From: DAIOSQ01 sp036752465
GTDB taxonomy: Bacteria; Pseudomonadota; Gammaproteobacteria; Legionellales; Legionellaceae
Reading direction: 5' to 3'
Length of the DNA: 21,512 bases
Assembly: GCA_036752465.1 (NCBI GenBank)
Contig: DAIOSQ010000015.1
Span: 1-21,512, forward strand
This document shows, piece after piece, positions 7,297 to 15,992 of the stretch (position 1 is the first letter of the stretch; each line of letters starts with the position of its first letter). The notes below the pieces were generated by a model, which worked only from the letters and a program-made list of their open reading frames with translations, was not told the DNA's origin and did no database searches. A program made the translations under genes and the position numbers.

Positions 7297-8124
7297 ATGA
7301 CATTAGTAAGCAACATTGATGATTTTTGTTACGCCCGCGCCGGATCAGTCACCGGCGCACTTTTTGCCGAGCAAAATAAGGATTTAGGGCAAATAGTCAT
7401 TAAAACTGAGCAACACCATAAAGCCTTATTGCTTCTGCATGGATTTTCCTCGACTCCGCTGGTGTTTAGACAGTTACTGCCCGCTTTGACTGGTTACGAT
7501 GCGCTGGTCTGCCCTTGTTTGCCGGGACACGGTGCAACTATCCAAGCCTTTTCGCACAGCACAGCACATGCTTGGTTAAGCTGTGCCGAACAGGCATTAT
7601 GCGCATTACAGCATAGGTATACAGTGGTTGATGTCATGGGCTTATCCCTGGGTGGGTTGTTGGCGTGGTACCTGGCGCAACAACACCGCATGGATCATCT
7701 ATACTTACTGGCACCGGCGCTGTGCTTACAACAAAATATCCGCTGGACGACTTATCTGCTGAAGTGCTTGTGCGGCTTAGGCTTTGTTACGGTACGCAAT
7801 TTGGCCGGCAACTTATGCAGCAGCACGGCAAGTGAGCTGACCTACCGCAGACTGCCCTTAACGGCAATTCTTGAAATTTTTCAGTTGATACGTGCCGTAT
7901 CATGGCGCATGCCGCCATATCCGATCGATGTATTTCTCGGACAGTTTGACGAGGTCGTCGATTCAGCACAACTGGCGGCTTTTTTTGCGCAGCAACCATC
8001 CGCACAGCTCCATTGGCTGCCGCGTTCAGCGCATATTTTGCCATTAGAAGCCGACAGCGATGTCATAGCACGCATCGTAAATGCTACTAGAAAAAACGGT
8101 TGCAGCCACAGCGCAAGAACCTAG
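7297..8124 (+). CDS. Alpha/beta hydrolase, Est30-like carboxylesterase or monoacylglycerol lipase
   Basis: The 275-residue protein has a complete serine hydrolase triad: Ser117 in GLSLGG, Asp218 in GQFDEVV and His246 in SAHIL, with LLLHGFSSTP forming the oxyanion region. The layout fits the short-chain carboxylesterase/monoglyceride lipase group related to Geobacillus Est30; the substrate cannot be told. There is no signal peptide, so it is probably cytoplasmic. The frame is open to a GTG at 7264, but I chose the ATG at 7297 because TAGGA lies 11 bases before it and nothing comparable precedes the GTG. It is a single-gene unit with its own promoter candidate and converges on the lipoprotein gene with three bases between. 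Confidence 0.88.
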   Translation: MTLVSNIDDFCYARAGSVTGALFAEQNKDLGQIVIKTEQHHKALLLLHGFSSTPLVFRQLLPALTGYDALVCPCLPGHGATIQAFSHSTAHAWLSCAEQALCALQHRYTVVDVMGLSLGGLLAWYLAQQHRMDHLYLLAPALCLQQNIRWTTYLLKCLCGLGFVTVRNLAGNLCSSTASELTYRRLPLTAILEIFQLIRAVSWRMPPYPIDVFLGQFDEVVDSAQLAAFFAQQPSAQLHWLPRSAHILPLEADSDVIARIVNATRKNGCSHSART

Positions 8125-8127
8125 GGT

Positions 8128-9105
8128 TCAAGCATTGTAAGGGTCATAATGCAAATCCCAACCACGCAAATCGAGTACCGATCCGCTGCGTGCCATAAAA
8201 TCTGCTCGATCTAACGGCAGATTATAAAAATAAATATTGCTTTGGTCTGTAGCAAACGTATGCTGATGCCGTAACACGGCAATTTCTGCCAAAGCATGAC
8301 GATGCGTTTTAATAAACGATTGCTCCGCGCGTAAATAACGCCCATAAAAGCGCGCATTGTCCCACAGCTCGACCTCTGCTCTATCAGCAATACCGGCCAA
8401 TTGCAGAAAACTGTTGCCCCGACCGCGTACGCGCAAGGTATCGCTGTGCAGCCAAAAGATGCTTAACCAAGCGTGATCTTTGATATCAATGGTAGTGACT
8501 TGCAACATACCAGCCAGTTTGACTTTGGCGCGTTTAGCCAACGAAACCCGCAAGCCATGGCCTTTGACGCCTGCTATTTGCGTTTGACCTGTGCCGGTAA
8601 CGTGCAAGCTATGCAAGCCTATTTGTCCGCGTATGTTGGTATTGCCGGCATTATCCAGATTCAGCGCAAGCGAGCTGGTGCGAAGATTGCTTGCCGTGAC
8701 CGTGCCGTTACCCACGTAGCTAAACACCGTTAAGTAGCGCGTATAGACATCCACAGTAACCGCAGAAAATTTCGGATAGCCACGTGCCATCGCCAAGTAC
8801 AATTGACCATTGACCACATGGGCTTGCAAATTTTTCACATCACGCGCATCGGCGCTGACCACTATTTTCGACTGGTTCGCGGTATGCAAACGAATATGCA
8901 TCGTGCCTTTGACCGCGACACGGCTGAAATTAGGCAGCATTCGCGTTTGTTGGCATAGCGCAGCAGTTGTTGTGCGCGGCAGTTTCGCCGCCCGCGCTGC
9001 CAACAGGTGGCTGGGTTTAACGCTTAATCTAGGCCACCCATGGTGGCAGCCAAGCAAACATGGCAGCAACAGCACCCACAAGCACAACCACCTTCTTGGC
9101 ATCAT
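8128..9105 (-). CDS. GIN-domain (DUF2807-like) lipoprotein
   Basis: The 325-residue protein begins with a lipoprotein signal peptide ending LLGC, so Cys20 would be lipidated. Residue +2 is His rather than Asp, which predicts outer-membrane sorting. The rest is a repetitive beta-rich chain with short alternating strands (NFSRVAVKGTMHIRL, LTVFSYVGNGTVTASNLR, LHSLHVTGTGQTQIAG), the pattern of the putative auto-transporter adhesin head or GIN domain, a parallel beta-helix. The domain call rests on this pattern and not on a search. It is the last gene of the Bat cluster, 12 bases after batD, with an AGAGAG ribosome site. Its role is unknown; position suggests an outer-membrane partner of the Bat complex. 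Confidence 0.75.
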   Translation of the reverse strand: MMPRRWLCLWVLLLPCLLGCHHGWPRLSVKPSHLLAARAAKLPRTTTAALCQQTRMLPNFSRVAVKGTMHIRLHTANQSKIVVSADARDVKNLQAHVVNGQLYLAMARGYPKFSAVTVDVYTRYLTVFSYVGNGTVTASNLRTSSLALNLDNAGNTNIRGQIGLHSLHVTGTGQTQIAGVKGHGLRVSLAKRAKVKLAGMLQVTTIDIKDHAWLSIFWLHSDTLRVRGRGNSFLQLAGIADRAEVELWDNARFYGRYLRAEQSFIKTHRHALAEIAVLRHQHTFATDQSNIYFYNLPLDRADFMARSGSVLDLRGWDLHYDPYNA

Positions 9106-9117
9106 ATATTTGCTCTC

Positions 9118-10821
9118 TTAGTAGGGATTGATCGGCGGCAATGAATTGCCCTTCTCTGATTTTCGTGGCTGACGCTTACGATATTTGCTGAGCGCATGCC
9201 ACAGCGCATCACCACGCCACGCCGCTTTATCATCCGCGCTATATAAGGCTTGCGATAAGCATGCCAATTGTTTTTTCAAGGCCATATCATGGACCACTCT
9301 GGCCAAGTCAGTCATGTTTAGTATGTTAACATCTGGCCATTGCATCGCCGCCCACTGCAGCAATGCCGCTCTCGCTTGAGCAGGCTGATGCTGCAAGCAG
9401 GCGGACTCCAGACGCTTAAACGCTGCTCGGCCATTTGCGTTCCATGATAGCATACGTGGGCTCAACCACCAGAGGAAAATCGTGCCCAGCCAACCAAGGC
9501 TTAATATAGCAATAGTAAGCCATACCCATAGGCTATGATCGGCTATCGCCGCTGGCGCGCATGGTTTGGACACAGCTTCTGCTGGCTGTGCCACAGGCGC
9601 ATGGGCAGGCTGCGAGCTGGCATCCGCGGCAGTGACTGGCTGCGCTGGCTTAGCCTGTGGTGCGACTGCTTGAGCAGTGGCCGTCTTGGTGATGGTCAGC
9701 ACACGTTCTGGCAACACGATCTGCTCTGCCCGGCCGGTGACGATATTGAACCATGGCACAACCAGCGCTGGAATGGTGACAGTCCCGGGTTTATCAAATA
9801 AATAAGTCACTTGCATGCTGGCATGGCCAATGAGTTCATGATGTTTGATTTTATTTTCGAGATCGGGCTTATCCGGATACACTTTGTAGCCATCGGTAGA
9901 GGTAAATGCCAGTGCGGGCAGTAGCTCCGCCGGTACACCGGTTGCTTGCAAAGTCAATGTTCTGACCAAAGTATTGCCTTGCACAATCACCGAATGATTG
10001 GTGGCATAACTTTCGGTCAGTCGTACTGCTTTGGCAGGCAACCAGTGCGACTGTTGATATGTCTGCGGCACTGGTTGCACTTGCAAGGCAATCGGCTTAG
10101 CGGTTGCATGAATCCGCTCCGGGCGAAAACCGTATAAAATGCCATCGACCGCAGGCGGCGTTAGGCGCAATTGGCCACTTTTTTGTGGAAAAATAGCATA
10201 CTGCTGCTCTTCAACTGCGTACACTTCACCCTGGTAAATGCTTTGGTAACTTGACCCATTGCCTAACGGAAACAACAAGGCATGCGCCACTTCTGGCGGC
10301 TTATAGTTATTATCCACCAGAGGATACTTGTGATAAATACGCACGGTGTAAACAATTTGCTCGTCAATATAGGGGTTGGACTTACTGATATCACCGGTGA
10401 TCAGCAAATCAGCTTTGCTCGCGGGTGATTGTTGATCAGCATCCGCGTGGGTCCCGGGCTGGGCGTGGACCACTACAGTCACTGCTGGAGTACGCTCTTG
10501 CCCAATTTGAATAGGTGGAATGGTCCATTGCCCCGCCCGTCGGGCGGTCAGCAAAATCACCCATTGGGTACTTGCTTGCGCGGTACCATTGACCACGCTG
10601 TACGCCATGCTTTGTTCGGTGCCCACAATCGTTAGATCATTTGGCAGCGCTGTAATTTTTGGTTTATCGTTCGCATGGGTCACATGGTCTATGGTCAAAC
10701 TCAAGCGGATGGTATCCGCAGTGGTCGGCTGCTTGGGCTCAAGTTGGATTTGGATTGCAGCAAACAGCAGGCCATGCCATAAGCCAAATATCACATAAAG
10801 TATTTTGCTCGCCTGTTTCAT
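9118..10821 (-). CDS. batD: BatD family protein
   Basis: At 567 residues this is a normal-length BatD. An N-terminal signal segment (about 1-22) is followed by Ig-like beta domains typical of BatD, with IQLEPKQPTTADTIRLSL and later DISKSNPYIDEQIVYTVRIY, a recognisable family motif. An Ala/Pro/Gln-rich linker (about 380-425) leads to one transmembrane helix near 430-453 (WVWLTIAILSLGWLGTIFLW) and a cytoplasmic helical tail. The protein would be inner-membrane anchored with most of it in the periplasm. Bat genes were linked to aerotolerance in Bacteroides and to envelope stress elsewhere; the mechanism is not settled. It starts five bases after the TPR gene, with AAGGCGG upstream. Confidence 0.9.
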   Translation of the reverse strand: MKQASKILYVIFGLWHGLLFAAIQIQLEPKQPTTADTIRLSLTIDHVTHANDKPKITALPNDLTIVGTEQSMAYSVVNGTAQASTQWVILLTARRAGQWTIPPIQIGQERTPAVTVVVHAQPGTHADADQQSPASKADLLITGDISKSNPYIDEQIVYTVRIYHKYPLVDNNYKPPEVAHALLFPLGNGSSYQSIYQGEVYAVEEQQYAIFPQKSGQLRLTPPAVDGILYGFRPERIHATAKPIALQVQPVPQTYQQSHWLPAKAVRLTESYATNHSVIVQGNTLVRTLTLQATGVPAELLPALAFTSTDGYKVYPDKPDLENKIKHHELIGHASMQVTYLFDKPGTVTIPALVVPWFNIVTGRAEQIVLPERVLTITKTATAQAVAPQAKPAQPVTAADASSQPAHAPVAQPAEAVSKPCAPAAIADHSLWVWLTIAILSLGWLGTIFLWWLSPRMLSWNANGRAAFKRLESACLQHQPAQARAALLQWAAMQWPDVNILNMTDLARVVHDMALKKQLACLSQALYSADDKAAWRGDALWHALSKYRKRQPRKSEKGNSLPPINPY

Positions 10822-10826
10822 GATGT

Positions 10827-11660
10827 CTAACCGCCTTGCATGTGCAAATAGTCTCGTCTAAATTTTTCCCGCAACAATCCGCCTGGTTCATCTGGAATTA
10901 AACGCAACCATTGTGATTGTGCCTCACGCGCCTCCCGTTGGGAAGCACTGCTGCTCGCATCTGTTGACGAGGATGCTGCTGGTTGTTCGGCGGGAGCATC
11001 CGCAGGCTGTGATTGCGCAGGCTCGGTGGGAGCATGCGTGCTTGGCACAGCCGGCGGGCTGGGCTCAGCTGGTGGGTGCTTGGCAGTGGTTGGCTGCGCT
11101 TGCGGATGCTGCTGTGCGCCCTGTTGTTTGGTCTCAGCCTCTGTTGGTGATTGTTTGGCTGCGGTATTGGCTTGATCGGCTTGTGATTGGCCTTTTTGCG
11201 GGGGGGTATTCGCAGGTGCTTGCTTATCTTGCGGCTTTTGTGCCGACTGCTTTTGTGCCTGCTGTTGCAAAAAATCCATGAGTAATTGCCGATTAAACCG
11301 CGCATCCTCATCATCCGGTTTGCTTGCCAGGGCTTTATCATACGCAGCAATCGCTTGTTGGTATTGCCCAAGATGAGCCAAGGTATTGCCAAGATTATAA
11401 TAGGCTGTTTGATTGGGCAAAGTTGCGTAGATGGCCTGCGCACGCTGATAGTCTTGCGCTTTAAAAGCAGCGCTAGCTGCCCAAGCAGGGTTGCTAAACG
11501 TACTTTCCGCCTGTTGATATTGCCCAGATTGCATCATCTTAAGGGCTTGCTGGTCACGTGTTTGCCAAAGGTCAGCCCATTGCCACGCGTGGGCTGTCAT
11601 GCTCACCAACAGGCAAAAAACCAATATACCGATTCCACTGGAAAAGACTGGTTTTTTCAT
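10827..11660 (-). CDS. batC: TPR protein of the Bat cluster (BatC-like, C-terminal half of the usual VWA-TPR fusion)
   Basis: The 277-residue protein starts with a signal peptide or membrane segment (GIGILVFCLLVSMTAHA), followed by WADLWQTRDQQA and two TPR units (about 36-70 and 83-120, including YYNLGNTLAHLGQYQQAIAA). A long Gln/Pro/Ala-rich linker (about 130-240) leads to QWLRLIPDEPGGLLREKF, a motif I know from the C-terminus of gammaproteobacterial VWA-TPR proteins. I chose the ATG at 11660, which overlaps the batB stop as ATGA; the frame is open farther up but that would run deep into batB. It is probably periplasmic and a scaffold for the Bat complex. Here it is separate from its VWA partner. 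Confidence 0.87.
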   Translation of the reverse strand: MKKPVFSSGIGILVFCLLVSMTAHAWQWADLWQTRDQQALKMMQSGQYQQAESTFSNPAWAASAAFKAQDYQRAQAIYATLPNQTAYYNLGNTLAHLGQYQQAIAAYDKALASKPDDEDARFNRQLLMDFLQQQAQKQSAQKPQDKQAPANTPPQKGQSQADQANTAAKQSPTEAETKQQGAQQHPQAQPTTAKHPPAEPSPPAVPSTHAPTEPAQSQPADAPAEQPAASSSTDASSSASQREAREAQSQWLRLIPDEPGGLLREKFRRDYLHMQGG

Positions 11661-12580
11661 GCGGTAACCCTCGCCAACCAACCCCGTGCAAACACTGGCA
11701 ATAGCAACAGCAGCGCCGGTAGCAGCAACCAACGCCCTTCATCTTGCCACATCGGCACCGCATGCGTTTTTTGCTTATCCAACTCGTGCCTACCGCGTGC
11801 TTGTGATAGCCAACGCTTGAGGCCTGACTCAGCATTAGACAGAGTGATCAGCCGACCATGCCCCGCTGTAGACAAGCGCGCAAAGGCACCGCTTGGTTGG
11901 GTGGTAACTGCCACAATACTGGTGGCAATACCCTGGCGCCACAGCGCTTGCACCGTGCCAATATCTCGGCTGTTAGGCTCATGCGTGGTTAGAATTAAAA
12001 TAGACCCTTGGCGATAACCGCTGTCTGCGAACAGCTGCTTCGCGGCTTGCAAAGCGTCATCTAAATTATACCCAGACACCGGCATCACTTGCGCAGTTAA
12101 GGATGCCAGCAAGGCATCAATCGTTTCCGCATCATCGGTCATCGGCGAAACCACAAACGGCACACTGCTATAAGCAATCATTGCAAATTGCCCACTGTCC
12201 TTGCTACGAAATAAGTCGTGCAAGATAAATTTAGCGCGATCCAGCCGACTCGGCGATATATCTTGTGCATACATCTCATCGGACATATCCAGCAGCACCA
12301 CATGCGGTAAGGTCTGGTGAAAAATTGGCACCGGCAGTAGCTTCCAAGCAGGACCCGATAAGCCGATAATCATAAAAAATAAGCTGCCCATCAGCAAGCT
12401 CAGGGCAAAAGTACGCCGCCGCTCACCACCGCTGCGCAGCAAATAAGGAAAAAGATGCGGATCACATATGGCTCGCCATGCATCTGTAGCCGACTGTTGT
12501 CGCAACAGCCACAACCATAATACAGCCCACGGCAGCAAGGCCAAGAACCACCAAGGTCTAATAAAATGACATACGCTCAT
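11657..12580 (-). CDS. batB: BatB-like VWA membrane protein with degenerate MIDAS
   Basis: The 307-residue protein has two N-terminal membrane helices, a VWA domain and a C-terminal helix (RWLLLPALLLLLPVFARGWL), the BatB layout. The metal-binding (MIDAS) residues are mostly lost: DxSxS is DMSDE (Asp98, Ser100, Glu102), the conserved Thr/Ser position falls on Tyr in SGYNLDDAL, and the TDG motif is TTH (Thr199). The downstream BatA keeps all of them. The ATG at 12580 overlaps the batA stop as ATGA; a longer frame to 12643 would overlap batA needlessly. Its own stop overlaps the TPR start in the same way. It probably keeps a structural rather than metal-dependent ligand-binding role. The batB label follows gene order. 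Confidence 0.88.
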   Translation of the reverse strand: MSVCHFIRPWWFLALLPWAVLWLWLLRQQSATDAWRAICDPHLFPYLLRSGGERRRTFALSLLMGSLFFMIIGLSGPAWKLLPVPIFHQTLPHVVLLDMSDEMYAQDISPSRLDRAKFILHDLFRSKDSGQFAMIAYSSVPFVVSPMTDDAETIDALLASLTAQVMPVSGYNLDDALQAAKQLFADSGYRQGSILILTTHEPNSRDIGTVQALWRQGIATSIVAVTTQPSGAFARLSTAGHGRLITLSNAESGLKRWLSQARGRHELDKQKTHAVPMWQDEGRWLLLPALLLLLPVFARGWLARVTA

Positions 12581-13560
12581 CGGCGCATCCCCCGCAGTAC
12601 CAGCCAAGCCATGCCCAACAAGCACGCCGCGGCCAACGGCCATACATAGTAGGCATGCTGTGGCCGAACCACCGCGCTATCATCTTTAACTTTCTCCAAG
12701 CGATTGATGGTCTGATAAATGCTGCTGAGTGATTGCATATCGGTGGCACGAAAATATCGCCCACCGGTCGCAGTTGCGATATGGCGCAAGGTATCTTCAT
12801 CCAAGTCCATCGCTGCATTCATGCGCAAAAACATGCTACCAAAAGACTGCGGATCAAGATCAGACCCCAAGCCTATGGTATATACCTTGATGCCCTCCGT
12901 TTGCGCCAAAGCTGCGGCTTGTAAGGGTGCCAGCACCCCCGAGTTATTCGCGCCATCGGTCAACAAAATAATCACACGCCCTGTTTTTGGGGTATGTTGC
13001 AAGCGTTTCACCGCAAGCCCTAAGGCATCGCCAATCGAGGTGGTATTGCCAGCCAACCCTACCGTGGCGTCGGCTATGCGCATCAGCACGTTTTGTTTGT
13101 CATAGGTTAGAGGCGTCTGCAAATAGGCTTTGGTGCCAAATAAAATCAGCCCAATTTTGTCATATGGCCGATTTTCTATAAATTGTTTAGCCGCCTGTTT
13201 CACCACCACCAAACGCGTGACCAACTGCTGATTTTGGCGCATGTCATTCATTTGCATACTAGCAGACAAATCCAAAACCAACATGATATTGTAGCCTTGG
13301 CGTTCCACTGCTTGTGGTTGTCCTACATGTAAAGGACCTGACAGCGCAAACAGCAACAAGCTCCACACGGCATACCAGCACACCATATCGCTGCGCCGCA
13401 CGCCGCGATGCGCGGCCTGTGAGCCCAAACGTTGTAATTGATCAAAAAAAGGCACATGCACCGCTTGCGCTGCATGCTCTGCTGGGTTTGGCCAGATGCG
13501 CCCAACGAACCACGGCAATGGCAAACCGCATAGTACCCAGGGCCAAGCTAAGGTAAACAT
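12577..13560 (-). CDS. batA: BatA-like VWA membrane protein
   Basis: The 327-residue protein has N-terminal membrane helices, an aerotolerance-type region, a VWA domain and a C-terminal membrane helix (about 305-322). The MIDAS is intact: DLSAS (Asp97, Ser99, Ser101), Thr174 in NTTSIGDAL and Asp202 in LLTDGANNSG. It should bind a divalent metal and a protein ligand at the membrane surface, probably with the MoxR ATPase. I chose the ATG at 13560, preceded by GGAGAGG at good spacing, over an upstream start at 13584. It overlaps the DUF4381 gene by 13 bases and batB by four. Confidence 0.92.
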   Translation of the reverse strand: MFTLAWPWVLCGLPLPWFVGRIWPNPAEHAAQAVHVPFFDQLQRLGSQAAHRGVRRSDMVCWYAVWSLLLFALSGPLHVGQPQAVERQGYNIMLVLDLSASMQMNDMRQNQQLVTRLVVVKQAAKQFIENRPYDKIGLILFGTKAYLQTPLTYDKQNVLMRIADATVGLAGNTTSIGDALGLAVKRLQHTPKTGRVIILLTDGANNSGVLAPLQAAALAQTEGIKVYTIGLGSDLDPQSFGSMFLRMNAAMDLDEDTLRHIATATGGRYFRATDMQSLSSIYQTINRLEKVKDDSAVVRPQHAYYVWPLAAACLLGMAWLVLRGMRR

Positions 13561-14042
13561 CGGCCTCTCCGTTGTCGCAGCCACCGCTCAGCTGCCGCAA
13601 ACAAGGGTTCCAGTGCGTATGGCTCGGCTTGCGGCGCCTGCTGTTGATATGGCAATTCGAGCAGCTCATGCGAAAACTGCTGAAAATCTATATTTTTTGC
13701 GGTGCGCGTCAAGAACTCAAGCCAGGCCTGTTGCTTCAGATGCGCAACTTCAGCGCGGGGATAATACAACACGGCGACGCGTCTTAATAATTCGGAGATC
13801 CGCGCACAAGCACGTGCGCTTTGCGGATTTTTTTGATATTGCTTAGCAAATAACCGCAACAAATGCAGGGCCTGCCGCTTGGCTTTGGTCTGCCGTGCAT
13901 GGCGTCTAATGGTCAGACCGCCAAGCCAACACACCATGAGCAGCAACAGAGCGACCGCATACCATCCGGGTGCAAGTGGCCACCAACCAATCGGCGCTGG
14001 CATGTGCACATCTCGTAGTTGGCTCAAGAGCGCTTTATCCAC
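13548..14042 (-). CDS. DUF4381 family membrane protein
   Basis: The 164-residue protein has the DUF4381 signature near its start (LLSQLRDVHMPAPIGWWPLAPGW), one membrane helix (about 28-46) and a basic helical cytoplasmic region. Members sit between DUF58 and BatA genes in gammaproteobacterial MoxR clusters; biochemical function is unknown. Two in-frame GTG codons compete. The one at 14048 touches the AGGAG site, while the GTG at 14042 lies five bases after it, so I chose 14042. It overlaps the DUF58 gene by eight bases. Confidence 0.88.
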   Translation of the reverse strand: MDKALLSQLRDVHMPAPIGWWPLAPGWYAVALLLLMVCWLGGLTIRRHARQTKAKRQALHLLRLFAKQYQKNPQSARACARISELLRRVAVLYYPRAEVAHLKQQAWLEFLTRTAKNIDFQQFSHELLELPYQQQAPQAEPYALEPLFAAAERWLRQRRGRCLP

Positions 14043-14946
14043 GGGCACTCCTGCGCAAAGTTTGTCGCACCACGCTTGCCAAGTCAGCGTCTGTCATCAC
14101 TTGGACATATTGAATATTGAGCTTATGACAAGGGCCTTGTATGGCATCTAACCTTTGCAGACAGCTTTGCTGATACGCTTGACGCAGGCTAGCATTACGT
14201 GTGTCCAACCAAGCCGTTTGTAACCCGTCAGTTACCGCATAGCGCCCTACTGGCGGTGGGCTTACCTCGATGGGATCACAAACATGAAATACCACGATGT
14301 CATTCTGGCCACGCAGTCTCGCCAAATGCTGGGCAAATTCTGGATCGATATGATAAAAATCACTGATCAAAATTAAGACGCTTCCTGGCCGGGTCACTCG
14401 TTTCAGGCGGATTAACCCTTGGCTAAGTGCGCACGATTGTTGGTAAGTTTGCGGCACTGCTGCCGAGTACTGACCAATGGCCGCCAACAACGGCATAATC
14501 CCAGTATGGCTATTGTGCGGTGTAAATTCACTATGGGCGTCCGCAGAAAATAACAACCCGCCCACGCGATCACCCTGTTTGATCGCGGTCCAGGCGAGGA
14601 TCGCCGCTAGACGCGCGGCAACCACCGATTTGAAGGCATGCCGCGTGCCAAAATACATGGACGGGTTAAAATCAAGCATCAAGACCAGTGGCCGTTCACG
14701 CTCTTCCTGATATAACTTGATGTGCGGACGGCCCGTACGCGCTGTGATGCGCCATTCCACATGCCGTATTTCATCACCTGCTTGATAATTTCTGACCTCG
14801 GCAAAATCCATGCCACGACCACGCAATCTTGATAAATGCCCGCCAGCGCGCATGCCCACCGGTTGCTGTGACGGGGCGCGTGTGCTTTGGGCTGATTTTT
14901 GTAGTGCGATCAACTCTGCTAGTGATGTTGTGATGCCATATGACAT
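14035..14946 (-). CDS. DUF58 domain protein (VWA-like partner of MoxR)
   Basis: The 303-residue protein carries the DUF58 signature from GRGMDFAEVRNYQAGDEIR through HVEWRITAR to KLYQEERERP, then a VWA-like core. Its first MIDAS motif is DFNPS (Asp92, Asn94, Ser96), with Asn in place of the first Ser. A likely last motif is LILISDF. There is no membrane helix, so it is probably cytoplasmic, acting between MoxR and the membrane VWA proteins; that role is inferred from conserved gene order. It starts 17 bases after moxR with only a weak GGTGG site, so translation may depend on the upstream gene. Confidence 0.92.
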   Translation of the reverse strand: MSYGITTSLAELIALQKSAQSTRAPSQQPVGMRAGGHLSRLRGRGMDFAEVRNYQAGDEIRHVEWRITARTGRPHIKLYQEERERPLVLMLDFNPSMYFGTRHAFKSVVAARLAAILAWTAIKQGDRVGGLLFSADAHSEFTPHNSHTGIMPLLAAIGQYSAAVPQTYQQSCALSQGLIRLKRVTRPGSVLILISDFYHIDPEFAQHLARLRGQNDIVVFHVCDPIEVSPPPVGRYAVTDGLQTAWLDTRNASLRQAYQQSCLQRLDAIQGPCHKLNIQYVQVMTDADLASVVRQTLRRSARG

Positions 14947-14963
14947 GATGCCACCGTCAACCG

Positions 14964-15968
14964 TTAGGGTAAAGCAACCAAACGCAACAATTCGTCAATG
15001 AATTCGTCGCTGCTGATGCCATCCGCCTCGGCCTCAAACGTCATCAAGACGCGATGTCTTAACACATCGTGTGCGACAAAATGGATATCATCCGGGATGA
15101 CATAATTTCTGCCTTGCAACCAAGCATGCGCCTTGGCACAACGATCGAGTGCAATAGTGGCGCGCGGGCTGGCACCAAAACGCAACCATCTTGCCAACGC
15201 CTCACTGTACACCCCTGGATTACGCGTGGCAATGACCACTTGCACGATATAGCGTTCTAAAGCTTCGCTGGTGTGCACCTGCAGTACTTGTTGCCTGGCG
15301 GTAAACAGCATTTTTTGTGACATTTTGGGCACGCTTGCACTCGCCATGTCCGAATCTTGAAATTGCGCTGCGGCTTCTGCACGAGCCAAGGCGAGAATAT
15401 GACGCTCAACTTCAGCATCAGGATACCCAATACGCACATACATTAAAAAACGGTCCAGCTGCGCTTCTGGCAAGGGGTACGTGCCTTCTTGCTCGATTGG
15501 GTTTTGCGTGGCCATCACTAAAAACAGTTCCGGCAGCGGATAGGTTTGCCGGCCAATGGTTACCTGACGCTCTGCCATAGCCTCAAGTAATGCCGACTGG
15601 ACTTTGGCCGGAGCGCGATTGATTTCATCGGCCAGAATCATATGATGGAAAATCGGGCCGGGTTGAAACACAAATGAGCCATCTTCGGGGTGATACACAT
15701 CCGTGCCCGTGAGATCACCTGGCAAAAGATCCGGGGTGAATTGCACCCGATGAAATTGGCCTTCGACACTCTGGGCCAAAGCTTTGACCGCGCGTGTTTT
15801 CGCCAACCCAGGAGCACCCTCGACTAATAAGTGACCGTCGGCCAGTAGCGCTATCAACAAGCGTGATATCAAGGATTTCTGACCAAGAATTTGTGTATTC
15901 AAATGCGCGGCCAGGGACAGCATATGCTCTCTGGCATGCTCAATCACAACAATACTTTCTTCCGTCAT
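14964..15968 (-). CDS. MoxR family AAA+ ATPase
   Basis: The 334-residue protein has Walker A GAPGLAKT (51-58), Walker B MILADEINRAP (Asp114-Glu115), the MoxR motif QFTPDLLPGDLTGTDVY, sensor 1 in ATQNPIEQEGTYPLPEAQLDRF and a C-terminal lid with FGASPRATIAL. MoxR ATPases are thought to act as chaperones that load cofactors or remodel partner complexes, often with VWA proteins encoded beside them, as here. The ATG at 15968 has AAGGAG seven bases upstream; the open frame beyond it gives only a TTG inside that site. It follows the cold-shock gene by 24 bases on the same strand. Confidence 0.96.
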   Translation of the reverse strand: MTEESIVVIEHAREHMLSLAAHLNTQILGQKSLISRLLIALLADGHLLVEGAPGLAKTRAVKALAQSVEGQFHRVQFTPDLLPGDLTGTDVYHPEDGSFVFQPGPIFHHMILADEINRAPAKVQSALLEAMAERQVTIGRQTYPLPELFLVMATQNPIEQEGTYPLPEAQLDRFLMYVRIGYPDAEVERHILALARAEAAAQFQDSDMASASVPKMSQKMLFTARQQVLQVHTSEALERYIVQVVIATRNPGVYSEALARWLRFGASPRATIALDRCAKAHAWLQGRNYVIPDDIHFVAHDVLRHRVLMTFEAEADGISSDEFIDELLRLVALP

Positions 15969-15992
15969 GTGCTCACTCCTTACCTGCAAAAT

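Noticed and set aside
8116..8130. GAACC-TAG-GGTTC hairpin at the convergent hydrolase/lipoprotein ends as a two-way terminator
   Set aside because: The stem is only five pairs with no T tract on either side, too weak to call.
10940..11280. Gln/Pro/Ala-rich coding stretch that looks like a DNA repeat array
   Set aside because: Bases do not repeat with a fixed period; it is a low-complexity protein linker in the TPR gene.
11286..12017. A 243-codon plus-strand open frame
   Set aside because: It is antisense to the TPR and BatB genes and has no ribosome site or domain.
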